64,000 bases of DNA from Streptomyces sp. NBC_01471 (GCF_041438865.1 NZ_CP109450.1:7495501-7559500); one strand, 5' to 3'. Shown: positions 1-9,425, counted from the stretch's first letter. Program-made: numbers and translations. The notes: generated by a model from the letters alone, not told the origin.

Positions 1-1685
1 TGGTCCTCGCCGTTGCTGGTGTCCTTCTCCACCGGGCCCCAGCCGTTGCTGGACGAGAGCGCCCGCAGATCACTGAGGTACGGGCTCCCGGCGGGCGGTG
101 CCACGACGACATGCACCGGGACGGGCTGCCCGGACCGGATACGTTCGCCGCTCGCCGAGCGGTACGTCGAAGCCAGCTCGATCTCGTAGTCGCCAGCGGC
201 CGTCCCCGGGGGAGCGGTGAGCTGCCAGGAGGTGCTCAGTGACTTCCCGGTCGGCACAGCGGGCGCGGAGGCCCTGGAGAGTGCCTTCACGGTCCAGCCG
301 GCCGGGCCGGTGAGCGAGGCGCCGACCTGGAGGGCCGGGACACGGCCCAGGTCGGTGACCGTGGTGGTCACCCCGGTGGCCTTGCCCGCCTCGGCCAGCA
401 GCGGGCCGCTGATGCCGGTGTCGACGGCCGAGGGGTACTTGGCCCACGCGCGGTCCGCCCTGACGCGCAGCAGCACCGTGCCGTGCGCCGGCACGGTGGC
501 CGAGAGGGTGCCCGCGGTGCTGTACGTCCTGTGCTGCCACAGGTCGCGCTCGGTGTACGCGGCCGCCTTCGGCAGACCGGCCGCGGCAGCCGTGGTGGAG
601 ATGCGCTGCGGGCTGTCCGACTCGTTGAAGAGCGCCACGGCGCGGCTGCCGTCCTTCATCTCCTTGGCGACGACCCAGCGCCCGGCGCCGGACGAGAGGA
701 CGGTGCCCTGCTTGCCGAGCGGGTCCTGGTCGACGGCGATGACCTCCTTGTTGGTCACGATGTCGTAGGTCTCGTCCGACGCCTTGCGCAGGTCCGTACC
801 GATCAGCAGCGGCGCCGCCATGACCGACCACATCGAGAAGTGTGTGCGGTACTCGGTGTCGGTCATCCCGCCGTTGCCGACCTCCAGCATGTCCGGGTCG
901 TTCCAGTGCCCCGGCCCCGCAGCCGCGGCGAGCGGCAGGTTCTGCTTGAGGATCGACAGCATCGAGGCCCAGTTGTCGCTGATGTCACCCGTCGTACGCC
1001 AGAGGTTCCCGACGTCACCGGCCCACTCCCAGGGCTTGTTGGAGCCCCATTCGCAGATGCTGTAGACGATCGGGCGGCCGGTGGCGGCGAGTGCGTCGCG
1101 CATGGCGGTGTATCGCTTCACGGCGTCGACGCCCTGGTTGTTGCAGTTGTCGTACTTGAGGTAGTCGACGCCCCAGTCCGCGAACTGCTGGGCGTCACTG
1201 GCCTCATGGCCCAGGGCTCCGGGCAGCCCGGTGCTGTCGCAGGTCCTGGTGCCCGCGCTCGTGTAGATGCCGAGCTTGAGCCCCTTGGAGTGGACGTAGT
1301 CGGCAACTGCCTTGATGCCGTTGGGGAACCGCACCGGATCCGGCACCAGTTTCCCGTCGGCGTTCCGCTGGGGGAGCGCCCAGCAGTCGTCGAGGTTCAC
1401 GTACTGGTATCCGGCCGCCTTGAGACCCTTGTCGACGAAGAGGTCGGCGGTGCCCTCCACCATCGCCTCGTTGAAGTCCGCGCGGCAGTGTGTGGAGTTC
1501 CAGTTGTTGAAACCCATCGGAGGTGTGAGCGCGAGGCCGTTGTCGGCCTTGGGCGTCACGGTGTCCGGCGCGCTGCTGGCGACGGCCGGTGAGGCGAGCC
1601 CGCCGGCGCAGAGCAGTGCGGTGACCAGTGCTCCGAGGACTCTTTGACGCAGGGGACGGGAGTGGCTGGGGGGAAGGTGACGCAT
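1..1685 (-). CDS. Secreted GH27 alpha-galactosidase (3' end outside window)
   Basis: Hydrolyses terminal alpha-galactose from oligosaccharides such as melibiose or raffinose outside the cell. ATG at 1685; 561 codons are visible and the frame runs off the left edge. Residues 1-37 form a Sec signal peptide ending near AVASS. The GH27 barrel follows (about 50-320), with the nucleophile Asp in YLKYDNCNNQG (about 178) and the acid/base region WNDPDMLEVGN (about 262-271). A C-terminal beta domain and a NEW3-type domain come next, and the last visible residues (YLSDL...NGWGPVEKD) match the start of an NPCBM galactose-binding domain. It diverges from the sugar ABC genes at 1896, which fits a shared alpha-galactoside regulon. 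Family call is firm; exact substrate is inferred. Confidence 0.93.
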   Translation of the reverse strand, partial: MRHLPPSHSRPLRQRVLGALVTALLCAGGLASPAVASSAPDTVTPKADNGLALTPPMGFNNWNSTHCRADFNEAMVEGTADLFVDKGLKAAGYQYVNLDDCWALPQRNADGKLVPDPVRFPNGIKAVADYVHSKGLKLGIYTSAGTRTCDSTGLPGALGHEASDAQQFADWGVDYLKYDNCNNQGVDAVKRYTAMRDALAATGRPIVYSICEWGSNKPWEWAGDVGNLWRTTGDISDNWASMLSILKQNLPLAAAAGPGHWNDPDMLEVGNGGMTDTEYRTHFSMWSVMAAPLLIGTDLRKASDETYDIVTNKEVIAVDQDPLGKQGTVLSSGAGRWVVAKEMKDGSRAVALFNESDSPQRISTTAAAAGLPKAAAYTERDLWQHRTYSTAGTLSATVPAHGTVLLRVRADRAWAKYPSAVDTGISGPLLAEAGKATGVTTTVTDLGRVPALQVGASLTGPAGWTVKALSRASAPAVPTGKSLSTSWQLTAPPGTAAGDYEIELASTYRSASGERIRSGQPVPVHVVVAPPAGSPYLSDLRALSSSNGWGPVEKDTSNGED

Positions 1686-1895
1686 CGTGACGTTCCTCCG
1701 TAGGTGCCCGTGATCGGATGTCTTCATGTACGCGTCATGGCGAGCGTTTACGGTAGGGCTTGTTTGAGTCTGTTGGAAGGGGCGCGGTAACGGTTGTCCG
1801 ATATCTCGCCAGAACCCTTGACTGGCACGTCAGTTGGGAGTGAGATCCAATCCTCGCGTTCGGTTGTGTTGAGTTTCACCCTGGAGGAGGGGGAC
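1686..1895. promoter_or_regulatory. Divergent promoter region, GH27 gene / sugar ABC operon
   Basis: About 210 bases separate the two divergent sugar genes, so both promoters and the operator should lie here. On the plus strand TTGACT (1818-1823) is followed after 17 bases by TGAGAT (1841-1846), a weak but correctly spaced -35/-10 pair. Two related stretches, GTTTACGG near 1746 and GGTAACGG near 1786, could be half-sites for a LacI-type repressor. No regulator gene lies next to this locus inside the window. Confidence 0.35.
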
Positions 1896-3245
1896 ATGGC
1901 GCAGTCTTCGTACAACGGTTCAGTCGTGCCCGGAAGTGTGGCTGGACATCGGATGTCCCGTCGGAATCTTCTGCGTGGCGCGGCCCTCGGTGCCGGTGCT
2001 GTGGCGCTGCCTTCGCTCCTGACGGCGTGCAGCAGCGGGCCCGGAGGAGACGGCAAGACCATCAAGCTGGGGTCCAACTCGTCGGACGCGGTACCGGAGA
2101 AGGCATTCGCCTCCGCCTTCGCCGCGTACGAGAAGCAGTCCAAGGAAGGCCGCAAGATCAAGGTCAACACCGTTGACCACAACAGCTTCCAGGAGAACAT
2201 CAACCGCTATCTGCAGAGCGACCCGGACGAGGTCTTCATGTGGTTCGCGGGGAACCGCATGCAGTACTTCGCCAAGAAGGGCCTGCTGTACGACATCAGC
2301 GACCTCTGGCAGGACTACAAGGGGTTCAGTCCCGCGCTGAAGGCCCAGTCGACGGGTGCGGACGGGAAGCAGTACTTCACGCCGTACTACTACTACCCGT
2401 GGGCGGTCTTCCACCGGAAGAGCCTCTTCACCAAGTACGGCTACGAGGCCCCGAAGACGCTCGACGCGTACATCGCACTCGCCAAGCAGATGAAGAAGGA
2501 CAAGCTCGTCCCCATCGGCTTCTGCGACAAGGACGGGTGGCCCGCGATGGGCACCTTCGACTACATCAACATGCGGACCAACGGCTACGACTTCCACAAG
2601 TCCCTGATGGCGGGCGAGGAGGCGTGGACCGACAAGCGGGTCAAGGACGTCTTCGACACCTGGCGGCGCCTCCTCCCGTACTGCCAGCCGGGCGCCAACG
2701 GCCGTACCTGGCAGGAGACGGGGCAGAGCCTCCAGAAGCGCGAGATCGGCATGGTGGTCCTGGGGATGCCGCACCCTGGCCAGCAGTTCCCCGCCGCCGA
2801 GCGGTCCGACATCGACTTCTTCGCCTTCCCCGAGATCAACCCGGAGCACGGCCAGGACGCCGTCGAGGCGCCCATCGACGGGTTCCTGCTGGCGAAGAAG
2901 TCGAAGGAGCTCAAGAACAAGAAGTCCATGGAGAGCGCCAAGGACCTGCTCAGGTGGCTGGCCACCCCGAAGGCCGAGGACGTCTACCTGGCCGGTGACC
3001 CCAACAACATCGCGGTCAACAGCGGGGCGGACCTGTCGAAGTACACCGCGCTGCAGAAGAAGTCGGCCGAGCTGATAGCCGGGGCGAAGCAGATCTCGCA
3101 GTTCATGGACCGCGACACCCGCCCGGACTTCGCGTCGACGGTGATGATCCCGGCCATCCAGAAGTTCATCTCCACCCCGAACGATGTCGACGGACTGTGC
3201 AACGACATCGAGCGGCAGAAGAAGACCATCTTCGCTTCCGAGTGA
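1896..3245 (+). CDS. ABC transporter sugar-binding lipoprotein (Tat type)
   Basis: Extracellular substrate-binding component of a carbohydrate ABC importer, 449 aa. The ATG at 1896 is chosen because GGAGGAGGGGG sits just before it; an upstream in-frame ATG at 1794 has no such site. Residues 20-45 carry a twin-arginine motif (SRRNLLRG), a hydrophobic stretch and a lipobox (LLTAC), so it should be exported folded by Tat and lipid-anchored. The rest is a type 1 sugar-binding fold of normal length. It heads an operon with permeases at 3269 and 4180 and faces the alpha-galactosidase, so an alpha-galactoside or related oligosaccharide is the likely ligand. No ATPase gene is present; in Streptomyces such importers often share MsiK. 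Confidence 0.9.
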   Translation: MAQSSYNGSVVPGSVAGHRMSRRNLLRGAALGAGAVALPSLLTACSSGPGGDGKTIKLGSNSSDAVPEKAFASAFAAYEKQSKEGRKIKVNTVDHNSFQENINRYLQSDPDEVFMWFAGNRMQYFAKKGLLYDISDLWQDYKGFSPALKAQSTGADGKQYFTPYYYYPWAVFHRKSLFTKYGYEAPKTLDAYIALAKQMKKDKLVPIGFCDKDGWPAMGTFDYINMRTNGYDFHKSLMAGEEAWTDKRVKDVFDTWRRLLPYCQPGANGRTWQETGQSLQKREIGMVVLGMPHPGQQFPAAERSDIDFFAFPEINPEHGQDAVEAPIDGFLLAKKSKELKNKKSMESAKDLLRWLATPKAEDVYLAGDPNNIAVNSGADLSKYTALQKKSAELIAGAKQISQFMDRDTRPDFASTVMIPAIQKFISTPNDVDGLCNDIERQKKTIFASE

Positions 3246-3268
3246 ACAGCCCCCTGGAGTAACAGACC

Positions 3269-4183
3269 GTGGCGCTCAACACCGCGCGGCGCTCCGCACG
3301 ACGAGGCCGCCGCCGCTTCACCCGGCGCGACCTCGTCGTACTCGGGCTGCTGCTGGGCATACCCGTCCTGCTCGACATCGCCATCGTGTGGGGACCGACC
3401 CTCGCGTCCGTCGTGCTCTCCTTCACCAGCTGGGACGGCGTCGGATCCATCAAGTGGGTGGGAACGCAGAACTACGCGAACCTCTTCACCAACTACCCGC
3501 CGTTCTGGCCGGCGGTCCGGCACAACCTGCTGTGGCTGGGCTTCCTCGGTCTCGTCGCGGTGCCGTTCGGGCTGCTGCTCGCGGTACTGATCGACCGGGG
3601 CGTGCGCTTCAGCCGCTTCTACCAGTCGACGCTCTACATGCCGGTGGTGCTCTCCCTCGCCGTCGTCGGCTTCATCGCACAGCTGATCTTCTCCCGCGAC
3701 CAGGGTGTGCTCAACGCCGTCATCGGCAACACCAAGAACCCCGTCGACTGGCTCGGTGACCCCAGGCTCAACATCTGGATGATCCTGCTGGCCGCCGCCT
3801 GGCGGCACACCGGCTACGTGATGATCCTCTATCTGGCCGGGCTGAAGGCCGTGGACCCCTCGCTCAAGGAGGCGGCGGCCATCGACGGCGCGAGCGAGGC
3901 GCAGACCTTCTTCCGGGTCGTCTTCCCGACCCTGCGGCCGGTCAACGTCATCGTCGGAGTCATCACCGTCATCGAGTCGCTGCGCGCCTTCGACATCGTC
4001 TACGCGGTCAACCACGGCCGCAACGGCCTGGAAGTGCTCTCGGTGCTCGTCACCGACAACATCATCGGCGAGGCCAGCAGGATCGGCTTCGGCTCGGCCA
4101 TCGCCGTGGTGCTGCTGGCCGTCTCCATGGGCTTCGTCGTGACGTATCTGGTGCAGGAGATCCGAGGAGAGAAGTCCCGATGA
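3269..4183 (+). CDS. Sugar ABC transporter permease, MalF type
   Basis: First membrane subunit of the sugar importer, 304 aa, about six membrane segments after a basic N-terminus (ARRSARRGRRRF). The cytoplasmic coupling (EAA) loop reads EAAAIDGASEAQTFFRVVFP near residue 204, as in binding-protein-dependent permeases. It starts at GTG 3269, 23 bases after the binding-protein stop, with CTGGAGT as ribosome site. The stop overlaps the next ATG by four bases (ATGA), implying translational coupling to the second permease. Substrate specificity is inferred from the neighbouring alpha-galactosidase. Confidence 0.93.
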   Translation: MALNTARRSARRGRRRFTRRDLVVLGLLLGIPVLLDIAIVWGPTLASVVLSFTSWDGVGSIKWVGTQNYANLFTNYPPFWPAVRHNLLWLGFLGLVAVPFGLLLAVLIDRGVRFSRFYQSTLYMPVVLSLAVVGFIAQLIFSRDQGVLNAVIGNTKNPVDWLGDPRLNIWMILLAAAWRHTGYVMILYLAGLKAVDPSLKEAAAIDGASEAQTFFRVVFPTLRPVNVIVGVITVIESLRAFDIVYAVNHGRNGLEVLSVLVTDNIIGEASRIGFGSAIAVVLLAVSMGFVVTYLVQEIRGEKSR

Positions 4184-5097
4184 CCGTCGACACCGCTCCG
4201 CCGCCCACCGCGGTCCCGGCGTCCGCGCCCGCCGCCCGCCGCCGGGGCACCCGCCCCGGCCGGATCGGGCTGCACGTGTTCCTGATGGGCGTCTCGATCG
4301 CCTTCCTCGCGCCCCTGCTGCTCGCGGTCTACGCCTCGCTCAGGCCGTACGACGAGACCTCCAAGTACGGCTACTTCTCCCTGCCGCGGCATCTCTCCTT
4401 CCACTACTACAAGCAGGCTTTCAGCGACTCGGGCATGACGAAGTACTTCGTCAACACGCTGATCATCGCCGTGCCCGGAGTCATCGTCACGCTCTTCCTC
4501 GCGTCGTTCGTGGCCTTCGCGGTGTCCCGGATCCGGCTGCGCGGCGGCATCGTCCTGCTGATGCTCTTCACCGCGGGCAACCTGCTGCCGCAGCAGGTCA
4601 TCGTCACCCCGCTGTACGTCGTGTTCAACCGCATCCCGCTGCCGTACTGGATGTCCGACTCGATGACGATGTTCGACTCGTACTGGGCCGTCGTCCTGGT
4701 CCAGGTCGGGTTCCAGATCGGGTTCTGCGTCTTCGTCCTCGCGAACTTCATGCGCACGCTGCCGCAGGAGATCCTGGAGGCGGCGATCGTCGACGGCGCG
4801 GGCGTGTGGACGCAGTTCTGGCGGATCACCCTGCCGCTGTGCCGCCCCGCCATCGCCGCACTCGCCACCCTTGAGTTCACCTGGATGTACAACGACTTCC
4901 TGTGGGCGCTGGTCTTCATGTCCGACGGGGACAAACTGCCGATCACCTCGGCACTGAACAACCTGCGCGGCCAGTTCTTCACGGACTACAACCTGCTGGC
5001 CGCGGGTTCGGTGATCGTGGCGCTGCCGACGCTCGTCGTGTTCCTGCTGCTGCAACGGCACTTCATCGCGGGGCTGACCCTCGGATCCACCAAGTGA
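4180..5097 (+). CDS. Sugar ABC transporter permease, MalG type
   Basis: Second membrane subunit of the same importer, 305 aa, about six membrane segments. The N-terminus is Ala/Pro/Arg-rich, and the coupling loop EAAIVDGAGVWTQFWRITLP lies near residue 205. It is translationally coupled to the preceding permease through ATGA at 4180-4183. It forms a heterodimer with the 3269 product and must recruit an ATPase encoded elsewhere. It is the last gene of the operon; a 169-base gap separates it from the FG-GAP gene. Confidence 0.93.
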   Translation: MTVDTAPPPTAVPASAPAARRRGTRPGRIGLHVFLMGVSIAFLAPLLLAVYASLRPYDETSKYGYFSLPRHLSFHYYKQAFSDSGMTKYFVNTLIIAVPGVIVTLFLASFVAFAVSRIRLRGGIVLLMLFTAGNLLPQQVIVTPLYVVFNRIPLPYWMSDSMTMFDSYWAVVLVQVGFQIGFCVFVLANFMRTLPQEILEAAIVDGAGVWTQFWRITLPLCRPAIAALATLEFTWMYNDFLWALVFMSDGDKLPITSALNNLRGQFFTDYNLLAAGSVIVALPTLVVFLLLQRHFIAGLTLGSTK

Positions 5098-5266
5098 GCG
5101 GGCGACGCCGGCCGCGGGCAGGCCCGGTGGCGGTCCGTCCGCACCACCACCACCGACGTCGGATCAGGTCAAACCGGGCTCTGCGAACCGAAATGTTCCG
5201 GCAAAGTGTTGGCGGGTGCAACCATCGCGGGCTCCCGTGTGTCAGGGGAGGTGAACCGCTTTCCAA

Positions 5267-6772
5267 ATGATCGGAGTTCGTGTGCAATCCCGAGCCCTGG
5301 GCGCAGGTCTGGCCATCGCCGTAGCAGTGGTGTCCGCCGCTGTGGCCGCACCCGCAGCCCAAGCTGCGTCCCCGTCTTCCATACGGACCGCGCAGTCCGC
5401 ACCGGCCGCCGGAACGGCCAAGAAGGCCGACTTCAACGGCGACGGTTTCGCCGACACCGCCTTCACCGCACCGTCGGCCACCGTCGGTGGCAAGAAGGGC
5501 GCCGGATACGTCGGTGTGATGTACGGCTCCAAGTCCGGTGTGAACAAGGCCTCCAAACAGGTCATCGACCAGAACTCCGCGGGTGTCCCGGACTCCGCCG
5601 AGTCCGCCGACGCCTTCGGCAGCGCCATCGCCTCCGCCGACCTCGACGGCGACGGCTACACGGATCTCATCGTGGGCGCGTCGAACGAGGACGCGGGCGT
5701 CGGCAAGCTCGGCACGCTCACCGTGCTCTGGGGCAGCGCCACCGGCCTCTCGGGCGGTGCGGTGCTCGCCAAGGGCGACACCGACTCCGGGGACATCGGC
5801 GACAGGCTGGCCGTCGGCGACTTCAACGGTGACGGCGGCCAGGACGTGGTGACCGTCGCGGGCAACCAGCACCTGCGCGTGTTCTCCGGCCCCTTCACGC
5901 GGGACGGATCGGCGAAGAGCACGTCGATCATCCGCGACACCGAGGACTCCCGCTACCTCGACATCGCGGCCGGCGACGTCACGGGCGACGGTGTCACCGA
6001 CCTGGTCGGCACGGTCTACGACGGTGACGAGTACGACTTCCGCCGGGTCCGCTTCCTGCCCGGGACGGCGAAGGGCCTCGGCGCCCCCACGGTCGTCGAG
6101 GACGCCAAGGGCGACAGGGTCCAGGGCGGCGAGCACGTCACCACGGGCGATGTGAACCACGACGGCTACGCCGACATCGTTGTCGGCCGTCCGGTGGAGG
6201 GCTACGACAGCGATGTCAACCTGCCCCTCGCCAAGGGCGGGATGATCATGTACATCCCCGGCGGCGCCTCCGGCCCGCAGGGGACCAAGGCCAAGGCCTT
6301 CAGCCAGGACAGTGCGGGCGTCCCCGGGGCGTCCGAGGTGGGCGACAAGTTCGGCCAGGCGGTCTCCGTCGGTGACACCAACGGCGACGGCTACGGCGAC
6401 ATCGCGGTCGGCCTCCCCGGTGAGGCCCTCGGCACCAAGGCGAAGGCCGGACAGGTGATCGTCCTGCCCGGCACCGCGACCGGTCCCACCGGCACCGGCT
6501 CCAAGGCGTACAACCAGGACACCCCGGGTGTCGAGGGTGCCGCCGAGCCCAACGACGCCTTCGGCGGGGCGACGTCGCTGGTGGACGCCAACGGCGACGG
6601 CCGGGCCGAGCTCGTCGTGGGCTCGCCCGGCGAGAACGCCAACGCCGGATCCGTCTGGGTCCTGCCGGGCAGCACCGCCGGCACGACCGGCACCGGTTCG
6701 CTGACCTTCGGCGCCGGCACGCTCGGGACCGACCCGACGAACGCCGGGCTGGGGTCGTCCTTCAACCGCTGA
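5267..6772 (+). CDS. Secreted FG-GAP (integrin-alpha-like) repeat protein
   Basis: Secreted protein of about 500 aa predicted to fold as a seven-bladed beta-propeller. A signal peptide (RALGAGLAIAVAVVSAAVAA, cut near AQA) is followed by seven calcium-loop motifs of the form DxNxDGxxD: DFNGDGFAD, DLDGDGYTD, DFNGDGGQD, DVTGDGVTD, DVNHDGYAD, DTNGDGYGD and DANGDGRAE. No catalytic domain is attached. The start may be ATG 5267 or GTG 5282, which has CGGAG just upstream. It lies downstream of the alpha-galactosidase locus but with its own gap and a strong terminator, so co-function is not shown. Role is probably surface adhesion or glycan binding. Confidence 0.85.
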   Translation: MIGVRVQSRALGAGLAIAVAVVSAAVAAPAAQAASPSSIRTAQSAPAAGTAKKADFNGDGFADTAFTAPSATVGGKKGAGYVGVMYGSKSGVNKASKQVIDQNSAGVPDSAESADAFGSAIASADLDGDGYTDLIVGASNEDAGVGKLGTLTVLWGSATGLSGGAVLAKGDTDSGDIGDRLAVGDFNGDGGQDVVTVAGNQHLRVFSGPFTRDGSAKSTSIIRDTEDSRYLDIAAGDVTGDGVTDLVGTVYDGDEYDFRRVRFLPGTAKGLGAPTVVEDAKGDRVQGGEHVTTGDVNHDGYADIVVGRPVEGYDSDVNLPLAKGGMIMYIPGGASGPQGTKAKAFSQDSAGVPGASEVGDKFGQAVSVGDTNGDGYGDIAVGLPGEALGTKAKAGQVIVLPGTATGPTGTGSKAYNQDTPGVEGAAEPNDAFGGATSLVDANGDGRAELVVGSPGENANAGSVWVLPGSTAGTTGTGSLTFGAGTLGTDPTNAGLGSSFNR

Positions 6773-6801
6773 CCCGCAGGCAGCACCAACCGCTGACACA
6801 G

Positions 6802-6827
6802 GATGCCCAGGGCCCGCCCTGGGCATC
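6802..6827 (+). terminator. Strong hairpin terminator after FG-GAP gene
   Basis: GATGCCCAGGGC (6802-6813) is perfectly complementary to GCCCTGGGCATC (6816-6827), an 11-bp usable stem with a 4-base loop, 30 bases after the FG-GAP stop. There is no long U tract, as is common for Streptomyces terminators. Confidence 0.8.
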
Positions 6828-7001
6828 TCTGTGCCGGCCCCGCCCGGCCCCGTACACCGGAGGCGGCGGCGACGGCCGCACGGCGAATCGCCCGGCCGAT
6901 GCACCATGCCGCACAACCGGGTTTCCGTGGCAGGGTGTTGCGGGCAAACCACTGGGGCCTGGGGCCTTTCGTCCGGATCAGGCCGGGAAGAGGGGGGAAC
7001 C

Positions 7002-8039
7002 GTGATCGTCTGGATCAACGGTGCGTTCGGCGCGGGCAAGACGAGCACCGCGCGAGAACTGATCGACCTGATCCCGAACAGCACCTTCTACGACCCCGAG
7101 GTGCTCGGCGGGGCGCTGCGTCTCCTGCTGCCGCAGAAGAGACTGGCCGAGGTGAACGACTTCCAGGACCTGCCGGTCTGGCGGCGCATGGTGGTCGACA
7201 CGGCGGCCGCGCTTCTCGCCGATGCCGGCGGGGTGCTCGTGGTGCCGATGACGCTGCTGAGACAGGAGTACCGCGACGAGATCTTCGGCGGGCTCGCCTC
7301 CCGCCGGATCCCGGTCTGTCATGTGCTGCTGACAACAGAGGAAACGATCCTGCGGGAGCGGATCGAGGGGCGCGTGGAACTGCCCGACGACCCTGGGGGC
7401 AGCGAACGCGTCCGGCAGTGGTGCTACGAGCACATCGAGCCGTACCGGACGGCGCTCGGCTGGCTCACCGCCGACGCCCACACCGTCGACAACACCGCGC
7501 TGACCCCGGCCGCGACCGCGGAGCGGATCGCCGGGGCGCTGCGCTCCGGGGCCGCCGGGGCCTGTGAGATCGTCCAGACCCCGGAGCCGACCGCCGAGAC
7601 GCTCGCCGCCGGCGTCCTCCTCTTCGACGAGCAGGACAGAGTGCTGCTCGTCGACCCGACGTACAAGCCGGGCTGGGAGTTTCCCGGCGGGGTGGTCGAG
7701 AACGGTGAGGCCCCGGCGCAGGCAGGTATCCGGGAGGTGGCCGAGGAGATAGGGATACAGCTCGAGCAGGTCCCGAGACTCCTGGTGGTCGACTGGGAGC
7801 CGCCGAAGCCCCCCGGCTACGGCGGTCTGCGGCTCCTCTTCGACGGCGGCCGCCTCGGCAGCACCGAAGCGGAGAGGCTCCTGCTGCCCGGCTCCGAACT
7901 GCGCGGCTGGCGCTTCGTCAGCGAACAGGAGGCGGCACACCTGCTGCCGCCCAACCGGTACCAGCGGCTGCGCTGGGCCCTGCGCGCCCGGGAGCGCTCG
8001 GCCGTGCTCAACCTGGAGGCCGGGGTGCCGGTCGGCTGA
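7002..8039 (+). CDS. P-loop nucleotide kinase-like domain fused to Nudix hydrolase
   Basis: 345-aa fusion. The N-terminal half is an AAA_33/zeta-like P-loop domain with Walker A GAFGAGKTS (residues 7-15), a DDPGGS stretch and a predicted lid region around 115-150. The C-terminal half is a Nudix domain with the complete box starting GGVVENGE and ending REVAEEIG (about 229-251). GTG 7002 is chosen because AGGGGGGAAC precedes it by a few bases and the P-loop strand begins at once; the frame is open upstream but lacks domain content. Phosphorylation of a small molecule plus removal of a nucleoside-diphosphate-linked product is plausible, but no substrate can be named. It is convergent with the dipeptidase at 8052. 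Confidence 0.85.
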   Translation: MIVWINGAFGAGKTSTARELIDLIPNSTFYDPEVLGGALRLLLPQKRLAEVNDFQDLPVWRRMVVDTAAALLADAGGVLVVPMTLLRQEYRDEIFGGLASRRIPVCHVLLTTEETILRERIEGRVELPDDPGGSERVRQWCYEHIEPYRTALGWLTADAHTVDNTALTPAATAERIAGALRSGAAGACEIVQTPEPTAETLAAGVLLFDEQDRVLLVDPTYKPGWEFPGGVVENGEAPAQAGIREVAEEIGIQLEQVPRLLVVDWEPPKPPGYGGLRLLFDGGRLGSTEAERLLLPGSELRGWRFVSEQEAAHLLPPNRYQRLRWALRARERSAVLNLEAGVPVG

Positions 8040-8051
8040 CGGGCGCCGTGG

Positions 8052-9425
8052 CTACGCCCGCTTCGCTTTCTGAGCGTGCGCGTAATTGACGAGGAAGTGC
8101 GCCTCGGCGACCGAGAGGCGCTCCAGCTCCTCCGGTGAGACGCTCTCGTTGACGGCGTGGATCTGGGCCTCCGGCTCGCTCAGCCCGATCAGCAAGATCT
8201 CCGCCTCCGGGTAGAGCGTGGCCAGCGTGTTGCAGAGCGGGATCGAGCCGCCCATGCCCGCCGACTGCATCTCCTCGCCCGGGTACGCGACGCGCATGGC
8301 GTCGGCCATCGACGTGTACGCGGGGCTGCTGGTGTCGGCGCGGAACGGCTGGCCCTGGCCGACCTGCTCCACCGAGAGCCGCGCACCCCACGGCGTGTGC
8401 GCCTTCAGGTGCGCGGTCAGCAGCTCCGTCGCCTCTGCGGCGTCGGTGCCCGGCGGCACCCGCAGGCTGACCTGGGCCCGCGCGCTCGCCTGCACCGACG
8501 GCGTCGAGCCCACGACGGGCGGGCAGTCGATGCCGATGACGGTGACGGCCGGGCGCGCCCAGACGCGGTCCGCCACCGTGCCGCCGCCGATCAGCTCGAC
8601 TCCGTCGAGGACCTTCGCGTCCTGGCGGAACTCGTCCTCCGGGTACTGGAGTCCTTCCCACGCGGCGTCGGCGGCGAGCCCGTCGACCGTCGTCGAGCCG
8701 TCCTCGGCGCGCAGCGAGTCCAGCAGCCGGATCAACGCGGCGAGTGCGTCGGGCGCCGCGCCGCCGAACTGGCCGGAGTGCAGGTTGCCTTCGAGGGTGT
8801 CCAGCTGGACCCGGAGCATCGTCATCCCGCGCAGCGTGGCGGTGACGGTCGGCAGGCCGACGCGGAAGTTCCCGGTGTCGCCGATGACGACGGCGTCGGC
8901 CGTGAGCAGCTCGGGGCGCGCCTCGGCGTACCGCTCGAGGCCGCCCGTGCCCTGTTCCTCCGAGCCCTCCGCGATCACCTTCACGGAGACCGGGACGCCG
9001 CCGTTCGCCTTGAGGGCGCGCAGCGCGAGCAGGTGCATGATGAACCCGCCCTTGCAGTCGGCGGCCCCGCGCCCGTACCAGCGGCCGTTCCGCTCGGTCA
9101 GCTCGAACGGCGGCGAGAGCCAGGCGTCCTCGTCGAGGGGCGGCTGCACGTCGTAGTGCGCGTAGAGCAGCACGGTCGGCGCGCCCTCGGGGCCCGGCAG
9201 GAGACCGTAGACGGACTGGGAGCCGTCGGGGGTGTCGAGGAGCGCGACGTCCTGGAAGCCCTCGGCGCGCAGCGCCCCGGCGACCCAGTCCGCGGCGCCC
9301 TCGCACTCGCTGCGGGGGAAGACCGCCGGATCCGCGACCGACTGGAAGGCCACGAGCTCGGTCAGCTCCGTCTGTGCGCGGGGCATCAGCGAGGCGACGG
9401 TCTCGGCAATCGGATTCGCGGTCAT
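8052..9425 (-). CDS. M20 family metallopeptidase (dipeptidase)
   Basis: Zinc-dependent dipeptidase or amidohydrolase of the M20/M25/M40 family, 457 aa, cytoplasmic. Visible active-site pieces are YAHYDVQP (metal His and the following Asp, about residue 86), the bridging Asp in AADCKGG, and EGSEEQGT with the catalytic and metal Glu pair. A dimerisation domain interrupts the catalytic core, as usual. ATG 9425 is preferred because CGAGGAGCG precedes it; the frame is open further upstream. It ends 12 bases from the convergent kinase/Nudix gene. A palindrome at 9467-9478 lies in its upstream region. Confidence 0.92.
   Translation of the reverse strand: MTANPIAETVASLMPRAQTELTELVAFQSVADPAVFPRSECEGAADWVAGALRAEGFQDVALLDTPDGSQSVYGLLPGPEGAPTVLLYAHYDVQPPLDEDAWLSPPFELTERNGRWYGRGAADCKGGFIMHLLALRALKANGGVPVSVKVIAEGSEEQGTGGLERYAEARPELLTADAVVIGDTGNFRVGLPTVTATLRGMTMLRVQLDTLEGNLHSGQFGGAAPDALAALIRLLDSLRAEDGSTTVDGLAADAAWEGLQYPEDEFRQDAKVLDGVELIGGGTVADRVWARPAVTVIGIDCPPVVGSTPSVQASARAQVSLRVPPGTDAAEATELLTAHLKAHTPWGARLSVEQVGQGQPFRADTSSPAYTSMADAMRVAYPGEEMQSAGMGGSIPLCNTLATLYPEAEILLIGLSEPEAQIHAVNESVSPEELERLSVAEAHFLVNYAHAQKAKRA

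Noticed and set aside
5063..7084. 673-codon open frame on the minus strand
   Set aside because: Antisense to the FG-GAP gene; Gly/Arg/Ala-rich with no fold or motif, produced by high third-position GC.
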